Below are positions 11,093-23,467 of a stretch of DNA of 64,000 nucleotides, one piece after another. Position numbers and translations under genes: made by a program. Below the pieces are notes generated by a model. That model ran no database searches. It was not told the origin of the DNA and worked only from the letters and a program-made list of their open reading frames with translations. This DNA is from Agrocybe praecox. Its lineage: Eukaryota; Basidiomycota; Agaricomycetes; Agaricales; Agrocybaceae. The DNA lies in assembly GCA_964017145.1 (NCBI GenBank), contig OZ024848.1:3651327-3715326 (forward strand), given 5' to 3'. The first letter of the stretch is position 1. The number at the start of each line of letters is the position of its first letter.

Positions 11093-12375
11093 TCAGACTT
11101 CTTCAGTAGGATTTCGGATGCTTGTGGCATCAAGAGGTACTTCTTGAATTTCATGATCTTGAGGAGCTGCTGCAAATGCACTAACGATGATATCACTTGG
11201 TTCTGAGCTCATATAGGTTGAGAACTCCTCAGTTGAATTTTTCTTTCTCAATTCAAGGCGGACAACCATGAGGGTCGGTGCAAATGCCTATTAGATTGAT
11301 AGAAGGTGATCAGAGAGCCTCCGCAAGGTGATTGATAATGAACTTACGGTTGCGATAAACAGAATATCATTGATGTATGATTCTGCAGTGAAAAGAGATG
11401 CGCCAGATGCGGAAAGGGTGCCGTTACTATTGACAAACATAGTAATTGCCATCATCAATGTTGAGCAGGAGTATAAGGCCGAAGATTCTATTGCTATTTC
11501 AAAGATTTCCATGTATTTTCTTCGGGCCTTGTGATTTGTGGTTGTTGAGGAATAGATCTTCATGCCAATTGCAACTGACACAATCATACTTGTTGCAGCT
11601 GTCACACATTGGCTAGTTGCATACACGATGCTGTACTGTTGCGCAAATTGAACTGTCTGATAGCGCAGTGGGTCTAGGTAAAAGAGAAAACTCATCACAA
11701 TTATTGTAATGGTCATCACTGTAAAACTATATCAATGTACAATTCTGAATACACAGAGAGACTGGAATTACCAATTTGAATCATATAAGGAACCATAAAT
11801 CCAAGTATGATATATTTCTGTCCACGAAAAAGGTTCCAAGAACGCCATATCTAAATTCTTGTCAGCAAGATGAAGTAATACAGCTCATACAATATTTACC
11901 AGCAAACCATCTGCAAGAACCTCACTTAATCCTGTTAATATTGTGCCTGTGATATTTATGGCGGGGGTGGCCTCGCTAAGCGCACTCAGATAAAAGATAT
12001 CATATCTAGTGTTGGCCTCTCTTCCCACAAAGCAGTCGACTGCATAAACCCATTCCACGATCAAGAGTCCAATATTGCAGCCAAACAGTCCTGAGAGAAT
12101 GCTAGTGACCACTTGTTGACCTGGCTGGGACCTGTGTGCTGGAAATTTATCAGCATCTCATGCGTCTCTCATGAAACGTTCCCCCACAATAGATTCGAAA
12201 GGTTATCAAATAAAACCCAATATATGTTCCTATATATAGTTGTTCAGCCACGTTACGTTCCATAAAGGCGGTACTTACCTGCAAGAAATTGAAACATCAA
12301 TGATGAATTTAAGTTACTACTAATAAGAGATTTTTGGAATGATATGGGGAAGGTGTCATCGCCCTGGGAAGACAT
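11093..12375 (-). CDS. Seven-transmembrane protein, copy A (intact)
   Basis: Six exons on the minus strand: 12279-12375, 12178-12229, 11900-12131, 11772-11850, 11348-11718 and 11093-11287. They total 342 codons with all phases consistent (341 aa). The start MSSQGDDTFPISFQK is shared by all four copies. Hydrophobic segments: SLMFQFLAGTYIGFYLITF, VVTSILSGLFGCNIGLLIV, a third ending in the hallmark EVLADGLLIWRSW, then YIILGFMVPYMIQIVMTITI, IVYATSQCVTAATSMIVSVA, IESSALYSCSTLMMAITMF and the last around AFAPTLMVVRLEL. A polar cytosolic tail ends IRNPTEEV. The ADGLL-x-R-x-W motif and layout match a large Agaricomycete family of receptor-like integral membrane proteins. Ligand and function are unknown. 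Intron 2 has a weak donor (GTTTCA) where copies C and D have GTATGA. Confidence 0.8.
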
Positions 12376-13690
12376 AGTGGGTTGTGATTCTGTAATACTC
12401 TAAGTCAAGTAGTCGCTGTCTTTAAGTACTATTACGAGCGCCTATTCTGAGGGCTTGAATCAGGTTGCCATGGTACACTTTGCACATCGACGAGAGCGAG
12501 CAATGTGACATTGGTACGATCCATTCTCAAAAGAGATTGAACATCCAACCGGTGCTATCAGCGCAAGCACGGAAGCTGAGAGCAAGTCTCATAGTTTTAG
12601 TCATTTCCAATGGTATTTGGTGCCGTACACTTGGATATCTTGATGGTCTTGGCCCATAATAGTAAGACCTTTACGGGAGCTTTTAGGCATCCATCTCATA
12701 TACTTAATTCCCGGCACCATCTTATCTTTAAGAGACATCAACAGATCACTTCCGTGGCACGTTGATCTGAGATTAGTGCTCAAATCAAATTCAGAGTGGT
12801 TCACTAGTTTACATTGTTATGTTCTACTGTAGTTGCTAATATATTTAACCTATACTGAGCTATCATATCGAGGCCGGCCAGAACTCGAACCCTCGATGAA
12901 CGGACTAAGCTTGATCGATTGATTTTCACTTGGACATTGAGGAATGACACAATAGTTTCCGATACCTGTCCATTCAACGAATGGAGACCCACACATACCC
13001 CAATTCGCAAACAATACGTATCACTGAGGAAGCGCCAGATCCTCAAGGTCGTGAATGATCGATGAACGTTTCCAGCCGCTCTGATAGTAAATTATTTCCG
13101 CAGAGCACTCAGTAACTTTAAACAACCACTGCACATCCGAAGGGGTGGAGAAGCTATATACGTTCCTCAAACCTGATGTCCAAAGAGGTGATCAGGCTTG
13201 CCCGTGTCCATGTCCGTGCTATACCGGGGAGCCCGTGTTGACCAGTGCGTTTAAAAAGCTGTACTGGGGGTCTCGATGCATGCAGACAGGCAGATTGTAC
13301 TCGAGGTGAGGTCGATACTGGAGACTCCTTGCGGGAACGTTACATGAGAACTCAAAACGAAATGTTTGAAATTGAGACGAGATGGCGAAGTAAGTTAGCG
13401 TCTCATCGAAGTCGAACTTGGTTGTACAGTCGCCTGAGCCAGGGGTTCATGGAGGATATTCACCCCGACGTGCGCTTGCGCGATGCCAGTACCGCTGTGC
13501 ATCTGTCTTATCCTTGGTATGAGCCGATTTGAATTTCATCGAATTCGGCGAGCGCCGATAGTGTTCAAAGTTGTTTGTGACAATCCGTGACCTGTGACTA
13601 CACAACACCAGACGTTTCTGAACGAAACCTTGGCCATCAATCATACTGCTCATCGTACCAATGCGCCGATCCACTAACCAGCACTAGCAC
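12376..13690. other. Conserved spacer of unit A with a gene fragment at 13138-13312
   Basis: The spacer is repeated in all four full units. At 13138-13312 (+) an open stretch encodes TSEGVEKLYTFLKPDVQRGD, then CPCPCPCYTGEP and LTSAFKKLY, ending at a TGA. The same text recurs at 25137, 31170 and 50460 with stops and frame changes. It looks like the remnant of a duplicated gene. I do not recognise the protein. Upstream (12440-13000) I see no coding potential. Confidence 0.45.
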
Positions 13691-15620
13691 TAGCACCTAC
13701 GCACTCCTCCGTTCAAGTAACCCCCTCGCGAAGAATAAATCCCTGCTCCTCGCGGTGGCTCAGGCTGGTATCATCATCAGCGGTGCTTCTCCTGGCCTTG
13801 GTAACTCTAGCCCTATCGCTGGGCGCGTGAGGAAGGACTCGGGCTCTGTCCAATGGAACGGGAACGGGAACGTGGGCGTTGGCGTTGGCGTTGGCGTGGG
13901 CAGGTTGAGCGCCACGAGACCTGTCGCTATTCCCATTCCCGTCGTCGCGAATCGGGATGGCGTGCGTGGGCAGTCGCAGGAGAGTGAAAGGGAGAGGGAG
14001 AGGATGGCGCATGAGAATGCCAGGGAGAGAATGCCAACGCCTACGCCTTTGTTCGCTGCTACTGCTCAGCACGTCTTGTCTCAATCGCTAGTGACTGTTG
14101 TTATCCTCCTAGTGGCGCAGGCGCAGATCCGGGTCCAAGTTCAAACGTTCAAGCTTCAGATGCAGACGCAGACGCAGACTCCGCCTTGGATCCTCAGTCT
14201 CAAGAACCCCAACACAAACACACGCACTCCTCCGCTCAACGCACACTCACACCCTCGCGAAGAACAAGTCGTTACCGGTTTACCCCTCGCGCATGCTCAG
14301 GCTGGTATCAACATCGGCGGTACTTCTCCTAGCCTTAGTAACCCCAGCCCTAACGCTGGGCGCGTAAGGAATGACTCGGGCTCTGTCCACTGACTTGGGG
14401 GCGGGGACGTGGGTGTGGGTGTGGGCGGCTTGAGCGCTACGAGACCTATCCCTATCCCTATCGCTCTTCCCGTCATCGCCAATCGGGATCGGGATCGAAA
14501 GGGTGTTTTGAGGAGTGTGGGTGTGCAGTCGCAGGAGAGGATGCCGATGCCAACGCACCCCCCGATGCACCCCCCGACGCCTTTGTCTGTTCTTCTATCT
14601 CCATCGCCATCGAATGTTGCTCTTTTCCCAGGGGCACAAGCGCAGGTCCAGGTCCAAGTGCCTGCGCATACTCCGCCTCAGATCATTTCCATTCCTCGGT
14701 CTCAAGAACCCCAGGGTGCGCATGCGGACGAAGATACCGATACCCAGTCTCGGGAACAAGATCACGATCACGATGCGATCCTTCTCAAGACGATCGACTC
14801 TCCTCGATGGCGTTGATGTTGGCGTTGGGAAGCAAAAGCAAAGCAGTCGGAAGCGCAAGACCCCCCAACATACTCCCTCCCGCCGCCTCCTTATTCCGCC
14901 ACCCTTTCTCCTCCTCCAAATTCTCCTCCTTTTCCTTCATTTCTTCCTACAAATTCTTCGTTTCCTCTCGCTACGCCGCACAAAGAGGACGGAGGCGACA
15001 TCGTCCTAGCCAAGAATAAGAAATCTCCAACCCCCGTACCCGTGCCAGTCGATGAAAGGATCGTGATCGTCATTCCAAAACCTAACAGGGGCGTCAGGTT
15101 ACCCATTTCCGTGCCTGTCGTCGCATCGTCGTCCACGTCCAACCCTCCCTCTCCCTCTCACCATGCTCAGTCCCCTTCCCAGTCCCAGCAGCGACATACC
15201 CCGCACCCAACCCTGCCGTCCGCGAATCTCATCCCCCGAGCTCAAGCTTCTCGTGTATCTCTATCGGGCGGTCATGTATTGCGTGGAGAGGCGGTATAAG
15301 CGGGATGTGGTGGGTAGGCGTGGGATGGGGTGGATGCCTACTACTACTACTAGCACCACCACCGCTGGCCGTGCGGACGGAAATGGAGGTAATGGACATG
15401 GGAATGGACACGCAAAGGAGAAGAACGCTAACGCGAATGGGTCTGGCGGCTTTGCGAGGTTCCCATTAGTCGAAGTTAAAGACGACGGGGATGAAGAGAA
15501 GGAGAGGGAAAGAGGAAATATACATATAGCGTCGCCAGAGCCGAGTAGGCCGCCCAGCTGGACGTGCAAGACGTGTTGCTTGCCATTCGCCTCCGGGTTC
15601 AGGAGGATATGTATGTGAGT
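13690..15620 (+). pseudogene. Low-complexity Ser/Pro/Gln-rich repeat family, copy A
   Basis: Module order is alpha (13700-14110), alpha (14290-14680), beta (14790-15190), gamma (15210-15600). Alpha 1 is in one open frame of about 268 codons ending at a TGA at 14391-14393, with LAKNKSLLLAVAQAGI, AGRVRKDSGSVQWNGNG and ATRPVAIPIPVVANRD. Beta and gamma continue in other frames, gamma ending GGFARFPLVEV then WTCKTCCLPFASGF. Repeated GTGGGC/GTTGGC codons give Gly-Val runs. Domain-free low-complexity text and frame changes prevent a gene model. Strand is inferred from module text conserved between copies at the protein level. Function unknown. Confidence 0.4.
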
Positions 15621-15950
15621 AGTACCTCTACTTTGTGCATGAGTTGGTCTGATGTGATATGATGTAATGATAGGCCCCATCCAACGATTATACGACGTTT
15701 TCAGAATCACAAGGCAGACCACTTTTCAAAATTTTATCATTGCCAGTACCAGCACCAGCATTCTAATCACGTATGAATATAGTATGACGCCTCCTCTCGT
15801 TCTCCACCTTGATTGGTGCTCGATGGACGATACGAGTAGATGCGTCGTCGTTTTTTTTTTCGATTGGATCGAACGAATTCGTTGTGCTGTGCTGGCTAGC
15901 TAGCATCTCGCATCTCTGATGTGCGAAGTTTGATGGCCTTTTTTCCTTTT

Positions 15951-16174
15951 CCTTTCCCTTTCCCTTTCCCTTTCCCTTTCCCTTTCCCTTTCCCTTTCCC
16001 TTTCCCTTTCCCTTTCCCTTTCCCTTTCCCTTTCCCTTTCCCTTTCCCTTTCCCTTTCCCTTTCCCTTTCCCTTTCCCTTTCCCTTTCCCTTTCCCTTTC
16101 CCTTTCCCTTTCCCTTTCCCTTTCCCTTTCCCTTTCCCTTTCCCTTTCCCTTTCCCTTTCCCTTTCCCTTTCCC
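15951..16174. repeat. (TTTCCC)n hexanucleotide microsatellite, about 37 units
   Basis: Nearly perfect CCCTTT repeats over about 220 bp. The corresponding site in unit 0 (about 9530-9570) has only a few imperfect units, so the array expanded after duplication. The minus strand is (GGGAAA)n. Long Gly-Lys and Phe-Pro frames across it are by-products of the repeat. The unit differs from the usual TTAGGG telomere repeat. Confidence 0.95.
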
Positions 16175-18468
16175 CCCTCTTTCCTTTTGTGTTTATCGCG
16201 CATCAATGGCTCCTTGAGTCGATTCGTTCGTTATCTTTTGGGTTGATGCAAATGTTCGTGTCGGTCGGATTGGTCATCTCTTCCTTTTTTTTTGTTTTGT
16301 TTTTTGTCTGCTTTCTCATCGGTTTTCCTTTTCCTTCGTATCTTTTTTCGTCTCTTCTTTTCTCTTCTCACCTTATCCCATTTATGTCTCCTCGGTTTCG
16401 CTTTCTCAGTTATCATCATCATCTTGTTATCCATCTATCCATTTGTTATCCGTGCCTCTTCTCATTCTTCAATTTCTTATTCCCTCATTAACCTTTTTCA
16501 AAAACTACGCACATACATACATACACACAGTCTTTTTACTACGTCTGGGTCTCGTCTTCCGTCCTCCACGCTCCTTGGATGGATTCTTCTTCAATGAAGA
16601 ATCCGAGTCCGAGTCGAGTCGAGTCGAGTCGAGTCGAGTGGTTGCATCGATGGGCTTCTCTCACCACCACCACCACCACCTCATCATCATTACGATCACA
16701 ATCAAGACCTGCGCTATACTACACCCACGTCTCGACGACACCCACTGCCCGCACATACGCTCGCGCCTTTTAGCTTGATGCATTTATAAATTCACGACTT
16801 ACCCCCACACGTACGGACTTCGCCTTGGCCCTTCTGCATATGTATGCAGGAGAGTACATGGCGCAACACAACGCAGTCCGGTCCAGTTCAGTCACTTGTA
16901 CACATTGTCTTGTCTTGTCCTCCTGCTGGCCCACCGCGAGCGCTGGCAGGTTCTTGCTGTTCCTGTCCCTGTTGTTGTCGCCTACGTGCGAGTACGACCT
17001 ACAAACCATTCCAACGACCAGGAATTGACATCGATCCATTTTATTTATTTTATGACACCCTCCCCCCCCACCTACGTACTCACGAAAGTCACATACAATA
17101 TGCGGTCTTTCGACTCTTCAAAAAATTCAATCCATCATTTGTTACGTCGTTTGTTCATCTCGACGCCTTGGAGTTGGAGTGGCTGGTAGTAGTATTAGTA
17201 TATGATCGCTATCTATCTATCCCAAGCTCCACGTCCTATGTATGTATGTATGTACGTGTTAGTTCTATACATGCACACGCTGATGCGCATGCAATATAGC
17301 ATTGATTGTTTGATTTATTGGCTTGGTGTGTGTGTGTTTTTCTTGTTTTTCGTTTTCGCCACCGCCAAAAGCAACACCTCTTGAAAAGAAAAAGAAAACA
17401 AACTCAAGCAAGAAAATTAAAGTATCTATTACATATGTGGACCACATTGAGCCTACTTACTTGTCCTTCTCACAGCACGTACTTCAATCAGGACAGGATT
17501 TGCTTACTATTTATATTTGATTGTATTAAGCATGGATTCGTTCGAGGCGATAAGTTATTCATGCCGACGACTCGAGCTTCTCCCAGTCGGTTTCGGTTAG
17601 ACGTTAGCAGTGTCAGTCACAGTTGATCTGCTTGAAGGGCTTATGTTCGTTGGACTGACTTGGGGGTGACGGTCATGTCTTTATTAATTCCTCGACGCAC
17701 GATCACGGGGGAGATGATTTCTTGACCACCCAACGCAAACTTAAGATCTAAGATTCATGGATCGAGCCCTCTCTACTATGTATAGTGATCGAAGACTCGT
17801 TCGCGTCCTCCCCCTCTCACCCCAGTCCCAATTTGAGTTTGATACCATTGATGCAGCGGCAGAACAAGCCGGTCAAATGACGCAGGAGGTCAACAAGAAA
17901 TTCGACGTACGTACGTGGGATAGTATCAAGTTTCCAGGTCCAGTAAATATTATGTGTGGGAGGAACTCAGAGTGAGCTAGATTAGTACGTGACAAAGTAC
18001 ACGTGTGGGCTGGACGTCGGTTGTGAAGAGTAGGGGGTGGGCAGATCGATTCCGACTCGAGAACGTGAGCTCACAGGAGTAAATATAAAAGAGGCATAAA
18101 ACCGACTGTGTAGATACGCATAATAAAAGTTTCGAGGAGATGCGGCTCAGATGAATCGGAACCCTAACAAATTCCACGTAGTCAGAGGAGACCGCAATTA
18201 CTGGCTTGCTTGTCTTTGACGTGTTGGTGCGGAATCTTAGAAGGCGTAATGGGAAAATTTAGATACTTAAATTAGGGTATCAAAATTCGAGAGAATCTTG
18301 TAAATTATATATGACGAGATGCCGACATTGGTGCTAATAAATATGCAGGCATGTTTGATTGCAGCGTAAGGACTGTGGACGACGCCGAGGCAAGGAAGAA
18401 GCTATGGGTAATACAAAATTTGAGAAAAGGGGGTTAATACTGCAGGTATATCCCGTACCGTATATATT
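16175..18468. other. Tail of unit A, with a small reading frame at 17757-17975
   Basis: Conserved tail. At 17757-17975 (+) a 72-codon frame reads PQSQFEFDTIDAAAEQAGQM and NKKFDVRTWDSIKFPG. A related stretch occurs in unit D (53970-54158), and shorter, shifted versions in B and C. It may be an exon remnant. Stretches of GTATGTATGTA lie near 17240. From about 18250 the 3' flank of membrane gene B begins. No other gene is seen. Confidence 0.4.
16603..16640. repeat. (GAGTC)n pentanucleotide repeat
   Basis: Seven or so GAGTC units. The matching sites in units 0 and D are shorter, marking a variable microsatellite at a fixed place in the unit. Confidence 0.9.
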
Positions 18469-19716
18469 TTAGACTTCTTCAATAGGATTTCGGATGTTCG
18501 TGGCATCAAGAGGTACTTCTTGAATTTCAGAGCTGTTGACATTTTGAGCAGCGGCTGCAAATGCACCAAGGATCTCATCACTTGGTTCTACGATCATATT
18601 GGTTGAATACTCCTCCATGTCGGTTGAATTCTTCTTTCTCAATTCAAGACGGACAACCATGAGGGTCGGTGCAAAGGCCTATCAAATTGATTCGAGGTGA
18701 TCAGAAAGCCTTTGCAAGGTGATTCATAATCCACTTACGGTTGTTATAATCATAACTATATACGCATATTCATCTGCATTGAAGAGGGATGCTTCAGACG
18801 TCGAAAGCTTGGGGCTACTATTGCTGAACCAAATAATTGCGTTCAGCAATGTTGAGCAGGAATATAAGGCCGACGACTCTATCGTTATTTCAATGATTTT
18901 CCAGAATTTTCTTCGAGCCTTGTAATTTCCGGTTGTTGAGGAATAAATCTTCATGCCAATTGCAAGTGATACAATCATACTTGTTGCAGCTGTTACGCAC
19001 TGACTAGTCGCATACAGAATGTCGTACTGCTGCACAAATTGATCTGTCTGATAGCGCAGTGGGTTTAGGTCAAGGAGAAAATCGACGATAATAACTGTAA
19101 TGATCATCACTGTAAAATTATATCAATGTACAACTTGGAATCCGCAGTAACACTGGAATTACCAATTTCAACAATATAAATGCCCAGAAATGCAAGTGTG
19201 ACATATTTCCGGCCACGAAAAAGGGGCAATGAACGCCATATCTAAAATTCTTGTCAGCAAGATAAAGTAATACAGCTCATCCAATATTTACCAGCAAGCC
19301 ATCCGCAAGGACCTGACCCAATCCCAATAACATTAGGCTTATAATACCTTCTGCAGGCGTAGTCCCGTTAAACAGAGTCATATAAAAGATATCATATCTG
19401 GTGTTGGCCTCTCCCGCAAAACAAGTAAGTATAGAAGGCCATTGTGTGATCATAATTGCAATGGTGCAGCCAAACAGTCCTGCCAGAACGCCAGTAACCC
19501 ACATAGAACAGTCATGTAGTTACGTACCAGTACGTGTCACCGGAGGTGACTAAATACCCATGCCATACGTAGCTAGCGGAGCCAGCTGAAATGAATTAAA
19601 TACCCATCCCACACGGCCTAGCTCGTTTGAACTAAATACCCGTGCCACACGGTCCAGCGGATTCCGCTAGAATATAAGCGGGTGCACAGAGTAACCGTGC
19701 TACAAATTAGATGAAT

Positions 19717-20420
19717 GACCGGCCCACCCGTGATTTTACCAAGTAAATGAGTGGAGAAGCCGCTCAAACCACACCAAATAACCATGGCTCACCCGTAAAC
19801 ATTCAAATAGATATTTCTTTTGTCTAATATGGGTGTACTTAGTAGCCAAAATAAAAATAAATAAAAATAAATAAAAATAAATAAAAAACATAAAAATAAA
19901 ACATAAATGATGGAAACATACCCACCAGTATGAAGTGAATGGAAAATATTTATATTTTGCAACTGATTGAAATGTTAAAGTCCAGCTATAGTACTTACCA
20001 GACATTCTCTTTTTAACAAGTGAGCTCAATTTTGCACCCGGAATTACCGGTCATTGTATAACTGCCAGCTGACTGGGTCAGCTGGTTAAATATGACCGGC
20101 CCACCCATAATTTAACTAAGTAATTGAGCGGAGCATCCGCTTCAACCACACCAAATGACTGGCTCACCCGGAAACACTCAAATTATAGACTTCATTTATC
20201 AGTACATAAGGTGTAGAGTGCAAAATATTTATTTTTTCTAATACGGATGTGGGGGCCAAAACAAAACAAAACAAAATTGATGGCAACATTCCTACCAGTA
20301 TGGTAAAGGTAAAATATTTTTATTTTGAAACTGATTGAAATATTGAAGTCCTGCTGTGGTACTTACCAGACATTCACTTTTAACAAGTGAGCTCAATTCT
20401 GCATCCGGAATTTCCGGTCA
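19717..20420. repeat. Diverged direct repeat inside each foldback arm
   Basis: GACCGGCCCACCC near 19717 and GACCGGCCCACCC near 20094 start two units of about 330-380 bp. Each continues through CCACACCAAAT, GGCTCACCCG and CTTACCAGACATTC to AACAAGTGAGCTCAATT. The same pair lies mirrored at about 22275-22978. Each unit also carries CCGGAAT/ATTCCGG half-sites and a (AAAT)n or (AAAAC)n tract. Confidence 0.8.
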
Positions 20421-21280
20421 CAACTGCCAGTTGACTGGGGGAGCCAGTTAAACCAACTAGCAGTCAACCGGCAATTCCGGTCTGCAAAGAATTGAGTGTC
20501 CGGGGTAGCCGGTTTTACATGATTTAATTTATTATTTTCAACAAGTCATCCTGTGGATTTCGGAAGTGCCGGTCCAAGGTCAGCAAGAATGGGTGGCTCC
20601 CCCGGATCAGCATCATACTGTTGTTACGGAAGTGCCGGACCAAGGTTAATATTTGGGTCCGGAAGCCCCGCTCAACAGTTGCATTGCTCAAAACATGTTT
20701 TTCAACTAAGTCCGCATTTGTGGCACAGCCACTTCCGGATTTGGAAGTGCGCATCAAACACATTAATAGTGCGCTCGCAATAGTGAGGCTGCGCACACTT
20801 GATTCCCCTACTAATTTCTCCATTCTTTTGAGGTATTTGAAGCCCTCCTTATATTCACTTTTATTGTGACCTTTTTATTTATTTTTCAATCACAGCATTA
20901 AATCACAGCATCACTTGACACTCGGAAAATGCCAAAACTGGGCCAATCTCACATTTATTTACATTTCAACACCTGGAACTTCAAATTCTGGCTTCTATAT
21001 CACTCTTAAAAATCCATAAAATTTCAATTCTTGCTCCTTACAGTTCACTATATTTTATCAGCTTACTTGATTTTAAATGGCTTGGTTGGATACAAAGAAA
21101 TAGATGAATGGTTAGTGTGGCTGGCTTGGCACAGTGGGATGGTACCAGTTTGATGGTTTGGGATATTGCCCACACACAGCCGTAGCATTGCCAAATAACA
21201 ATTTGGTGATCATGGTGAGAATGGATACTGGGTGTAGCAGTAAGGGTTGGTAGTTATTTATTAATATAACTAACTTGCAA

Positions 21281-21480
21281 NNNNNNNNNNNNNNNNNNNN
21301 NNNNNNNNNNNNNNNNNNNNNNNNNNNNNNNNNNNNNNNNNNNNNNNNNNNNNNNNNNNNNNNNNNNNNNNNNNNNNNNNNNNNNNNNNNNNNNNNNNNN
21401 NNNNNNNNNNNNNNNNNNNNNNNNNNNNNNNNNNNNNNNNNNNNNNNNNNNNNNNNNNNNNNNNNNNNNNNNNNNNNNNN
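21281..21480. other. Assembly gap (200 N)
   Basis: Exactly 200 N in the centre of the foldback element, so the length is probably a placeholder. Any internal gene of the element could be hidden here. Confidence 0.98.
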
Positions 21481-23467
21481 AGAAACACAATAACCACTAA
21501 ATTGTTATTTGGCAGGCCTAAGACTGTGTGTGCCCCAACCATCAAACTGGTACCATCCCACTGTGCCAAGCCAGCCACACTAACCATTCATCTATTTCTT
21601 TGTATCCAACCAAGCCATTTAAAATCAAGTAAGCTGATAAAATATAGTGAACTGTAAGGAGCAAGAATTGAAATTTTATGGATTTTTAAGAGTGATATAG
21701 AAGCCAGAATTTGAAGTTCCAGGTGTTGAAATGTAAATAAATGTGAGATTGGCCCAGTTTTGGCATTTTCCGAGTGTCAAGTGATGCTGTGATTTAATGC
21801 TGTGATTGAAAAATAAATAAAAAGGTCACAATAAAAGTGAATATAAGGAGGGCTTCAAATACCTCAAAAGAATGGAGAAATTAGTAGGGGAATCAAGTGT
21901 GCGCAGCCTCACTATTGCGAGCGCACTATTAATGTGTTTGATGCGCACTTCCAAATCCGGAAGTGGCTGTGCCACAAATGCGGACTTAGTTGAAAAACAT
22001 GTTTTGAGCAATGCAACTGTTGAGCGGGGCTTCCGGACCCAAATATTAACCTTGGTCCGGCACTTCCGTAACAACAGTATGATGCTGATCCGGGGGAGCC
22101 ACCCATTCTTGCTGACCTTGGACCGGCACTTCCGAAATCCACAGGATGACTTGTTGAAAATAATAAATTAAATCATGTAAAACCGGCTACCCCGGACACT
22201 CAATTCTTTGCAGACCGGAATTGCCGGTTGACTGCTAGTTGGTTTAACTGGCTCCCCCAGTCAACTGGCAGTTGTGACCGGAAATTCCGGATGCAGAATT
22301 GAGCTCACTTGTTAAAAGTGAATGTCTGGTAAGTACCACAGCAGGACTTCAATATTTCAATCAGTTTCAAAATAAAAATATTTTACCTTTACCATACTGG
22401 TAGGAATGTTGCCATCAATTTTGTTTTGTTTTGTTTTGGCCCCCACATCCGTATTAGAAAAAATAAATATTTTGCACTCTACACCTTATGTACTGATAAA
22501 TGAAGTCTATAATTTGAGTGTTTCCGGGTGAGCCAGTCATTTGGTGTGGTTGAAGCGGATGCTCCGCTCAATTACTTAGTTAAATTATGGGTGGGCCGGT
22601 CATATTTAACCAGCTGACCCAGTCAGCTGGCAGTTATACAATGACCGGTAATTCCGGGTGCAAAATTGAGCTCACTTGTTAAAAAGAGAATGTCTGGTAA
22701 GTACTATAGCTGGACTTTAACATTTCAATCAGTTGCAAAATATAAATATTTTCCATTCACTTCATACTGGTGGGTATGTTTCCATCATTTATGTTTTATT
22801 TTTATGTTTTTTATTTATTTTTATTTATTTTTATTTATTTTTATTTTGGCTACTAAGTACACCCATATTAGACAAAAGAAATATCTATTTGAATGTTTAC
22901 GGGTGAGCCATGGTTATTTGGTGTGGTTTGAGCGGCTTCTCCACTCATTTACTTGGTAAAATCACGGGTGGGCCGGTCATTCATCTAATTTGTAGCACGG
23001 TTACTCTGTGCACCCGCTTATATTCTAGCGGAATCCGCTGGACCGTGTGGCACGGGTATTTAGTTCAAACGAGCTAGGCCGTGTGGGATGGGTATTTAAT
23101 TCATTTCAGCTGGCTCCGCTAGCTACGTATGGCATGGGTATTTAGTCACCTCCGGTGACACGTACTGGTACGTAACTACATGACTGTTCTATGTGAGTAA
23201 CCACTTGTTGACGTTTCTGGGACCTGCGTGCTGGAAATTTATTAGCATTTCATGCCTCCCCCACGTAGCATGCCCCCACAATAAATTCGAAAGGTTATCA
23301 AATAAAACCCAATATATGCTCCTATGTATAGTTTTTCAGCCATGTTATATTCCATAATGGCTGTACTTACCGCCAAGAAATAGTAACATCAATGTTGAAT
23401 TTAAGGTACCGCTAATAAGGGATTTTTGGAATGATATGGGGTAGATGACATTGCCCCGGGAAGACAT

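Larger units (their letters stand above)
19500..23195. mobile_element. Foldback element with about 1.66-kb terminal inverted repeats
   Basis: Position x on the left mirrors 42695-x on the right from 19500/23195 inward to about 21160, apparently without mismatch. Ends read CACATAGAACAGTCATG and its complement. A 7-bp target duplication AGTAACC flanks it (19493-19499 and 23196-23202). Paralogous copies of the host exon have the site once. The centre (21165-21540) is not symmetric and contains the N gap. The frames in the arms are mirror images of each other (for example 20524-20823 and 21872-22171) with no family signature. No transposase is visible. A 7-8 bp duplication with very long TIRs resembles foldback or P/KDZ-type elements, but I cannot assign a superfamily. 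Confidence 0.9.
18469..23467 (-). pseudogene. Seven-transmembrane protein, copy B, split by a foldback element
   Basis: Same exon plan as copy A: exon 6 18469-18678 (stop TAA), exon 5 18739-19109, exon 4 19163-19241 and exon 3 from 19292. Exon 3 is interrupted at 19499 and resumes at 23203. Exons 2 and 1 follow up to the ATG at 23465-23467 (MSSRGNVIYPISFQK). Exons 4 and 5 have exactly the copy A lengths (79 and 371 nt). Exon 3 also differs in sequence around ILTCFAGEANTRYDIFYMT. The insertion falls just after VVTG, between membrane segments 1 and 2, and removes any normal transcript. The coding text outside the insertion looks otherwise open, so the disruption may be fairly recent relative to the duplication. 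Confidence 0.85.

Noticed and set aside
12870..12905. tRNA-like word GAACTCGAACCCTCG in the spacer
   Set aside because: No acceptor, D or anticodon stem can be folded around it, and it decays between units.
15763..16206. Long Gly-Lys minus-strand frame and Phe-Pro plus-strand frame
   Set aside because: Direct translation of the TTTCCC microsatellite. The hexamer has no stop in these frames.
20524..20823. Mirror-image frames of 76-99 codons in the foldback arms
   Set aside because: They occur on overlapping frames of both strands, lack any family signature and are duplicated only because of the palindrome.
21254..21587. Reading frames made of unknown residues
   Set aside because: They cross the 200-N gap.
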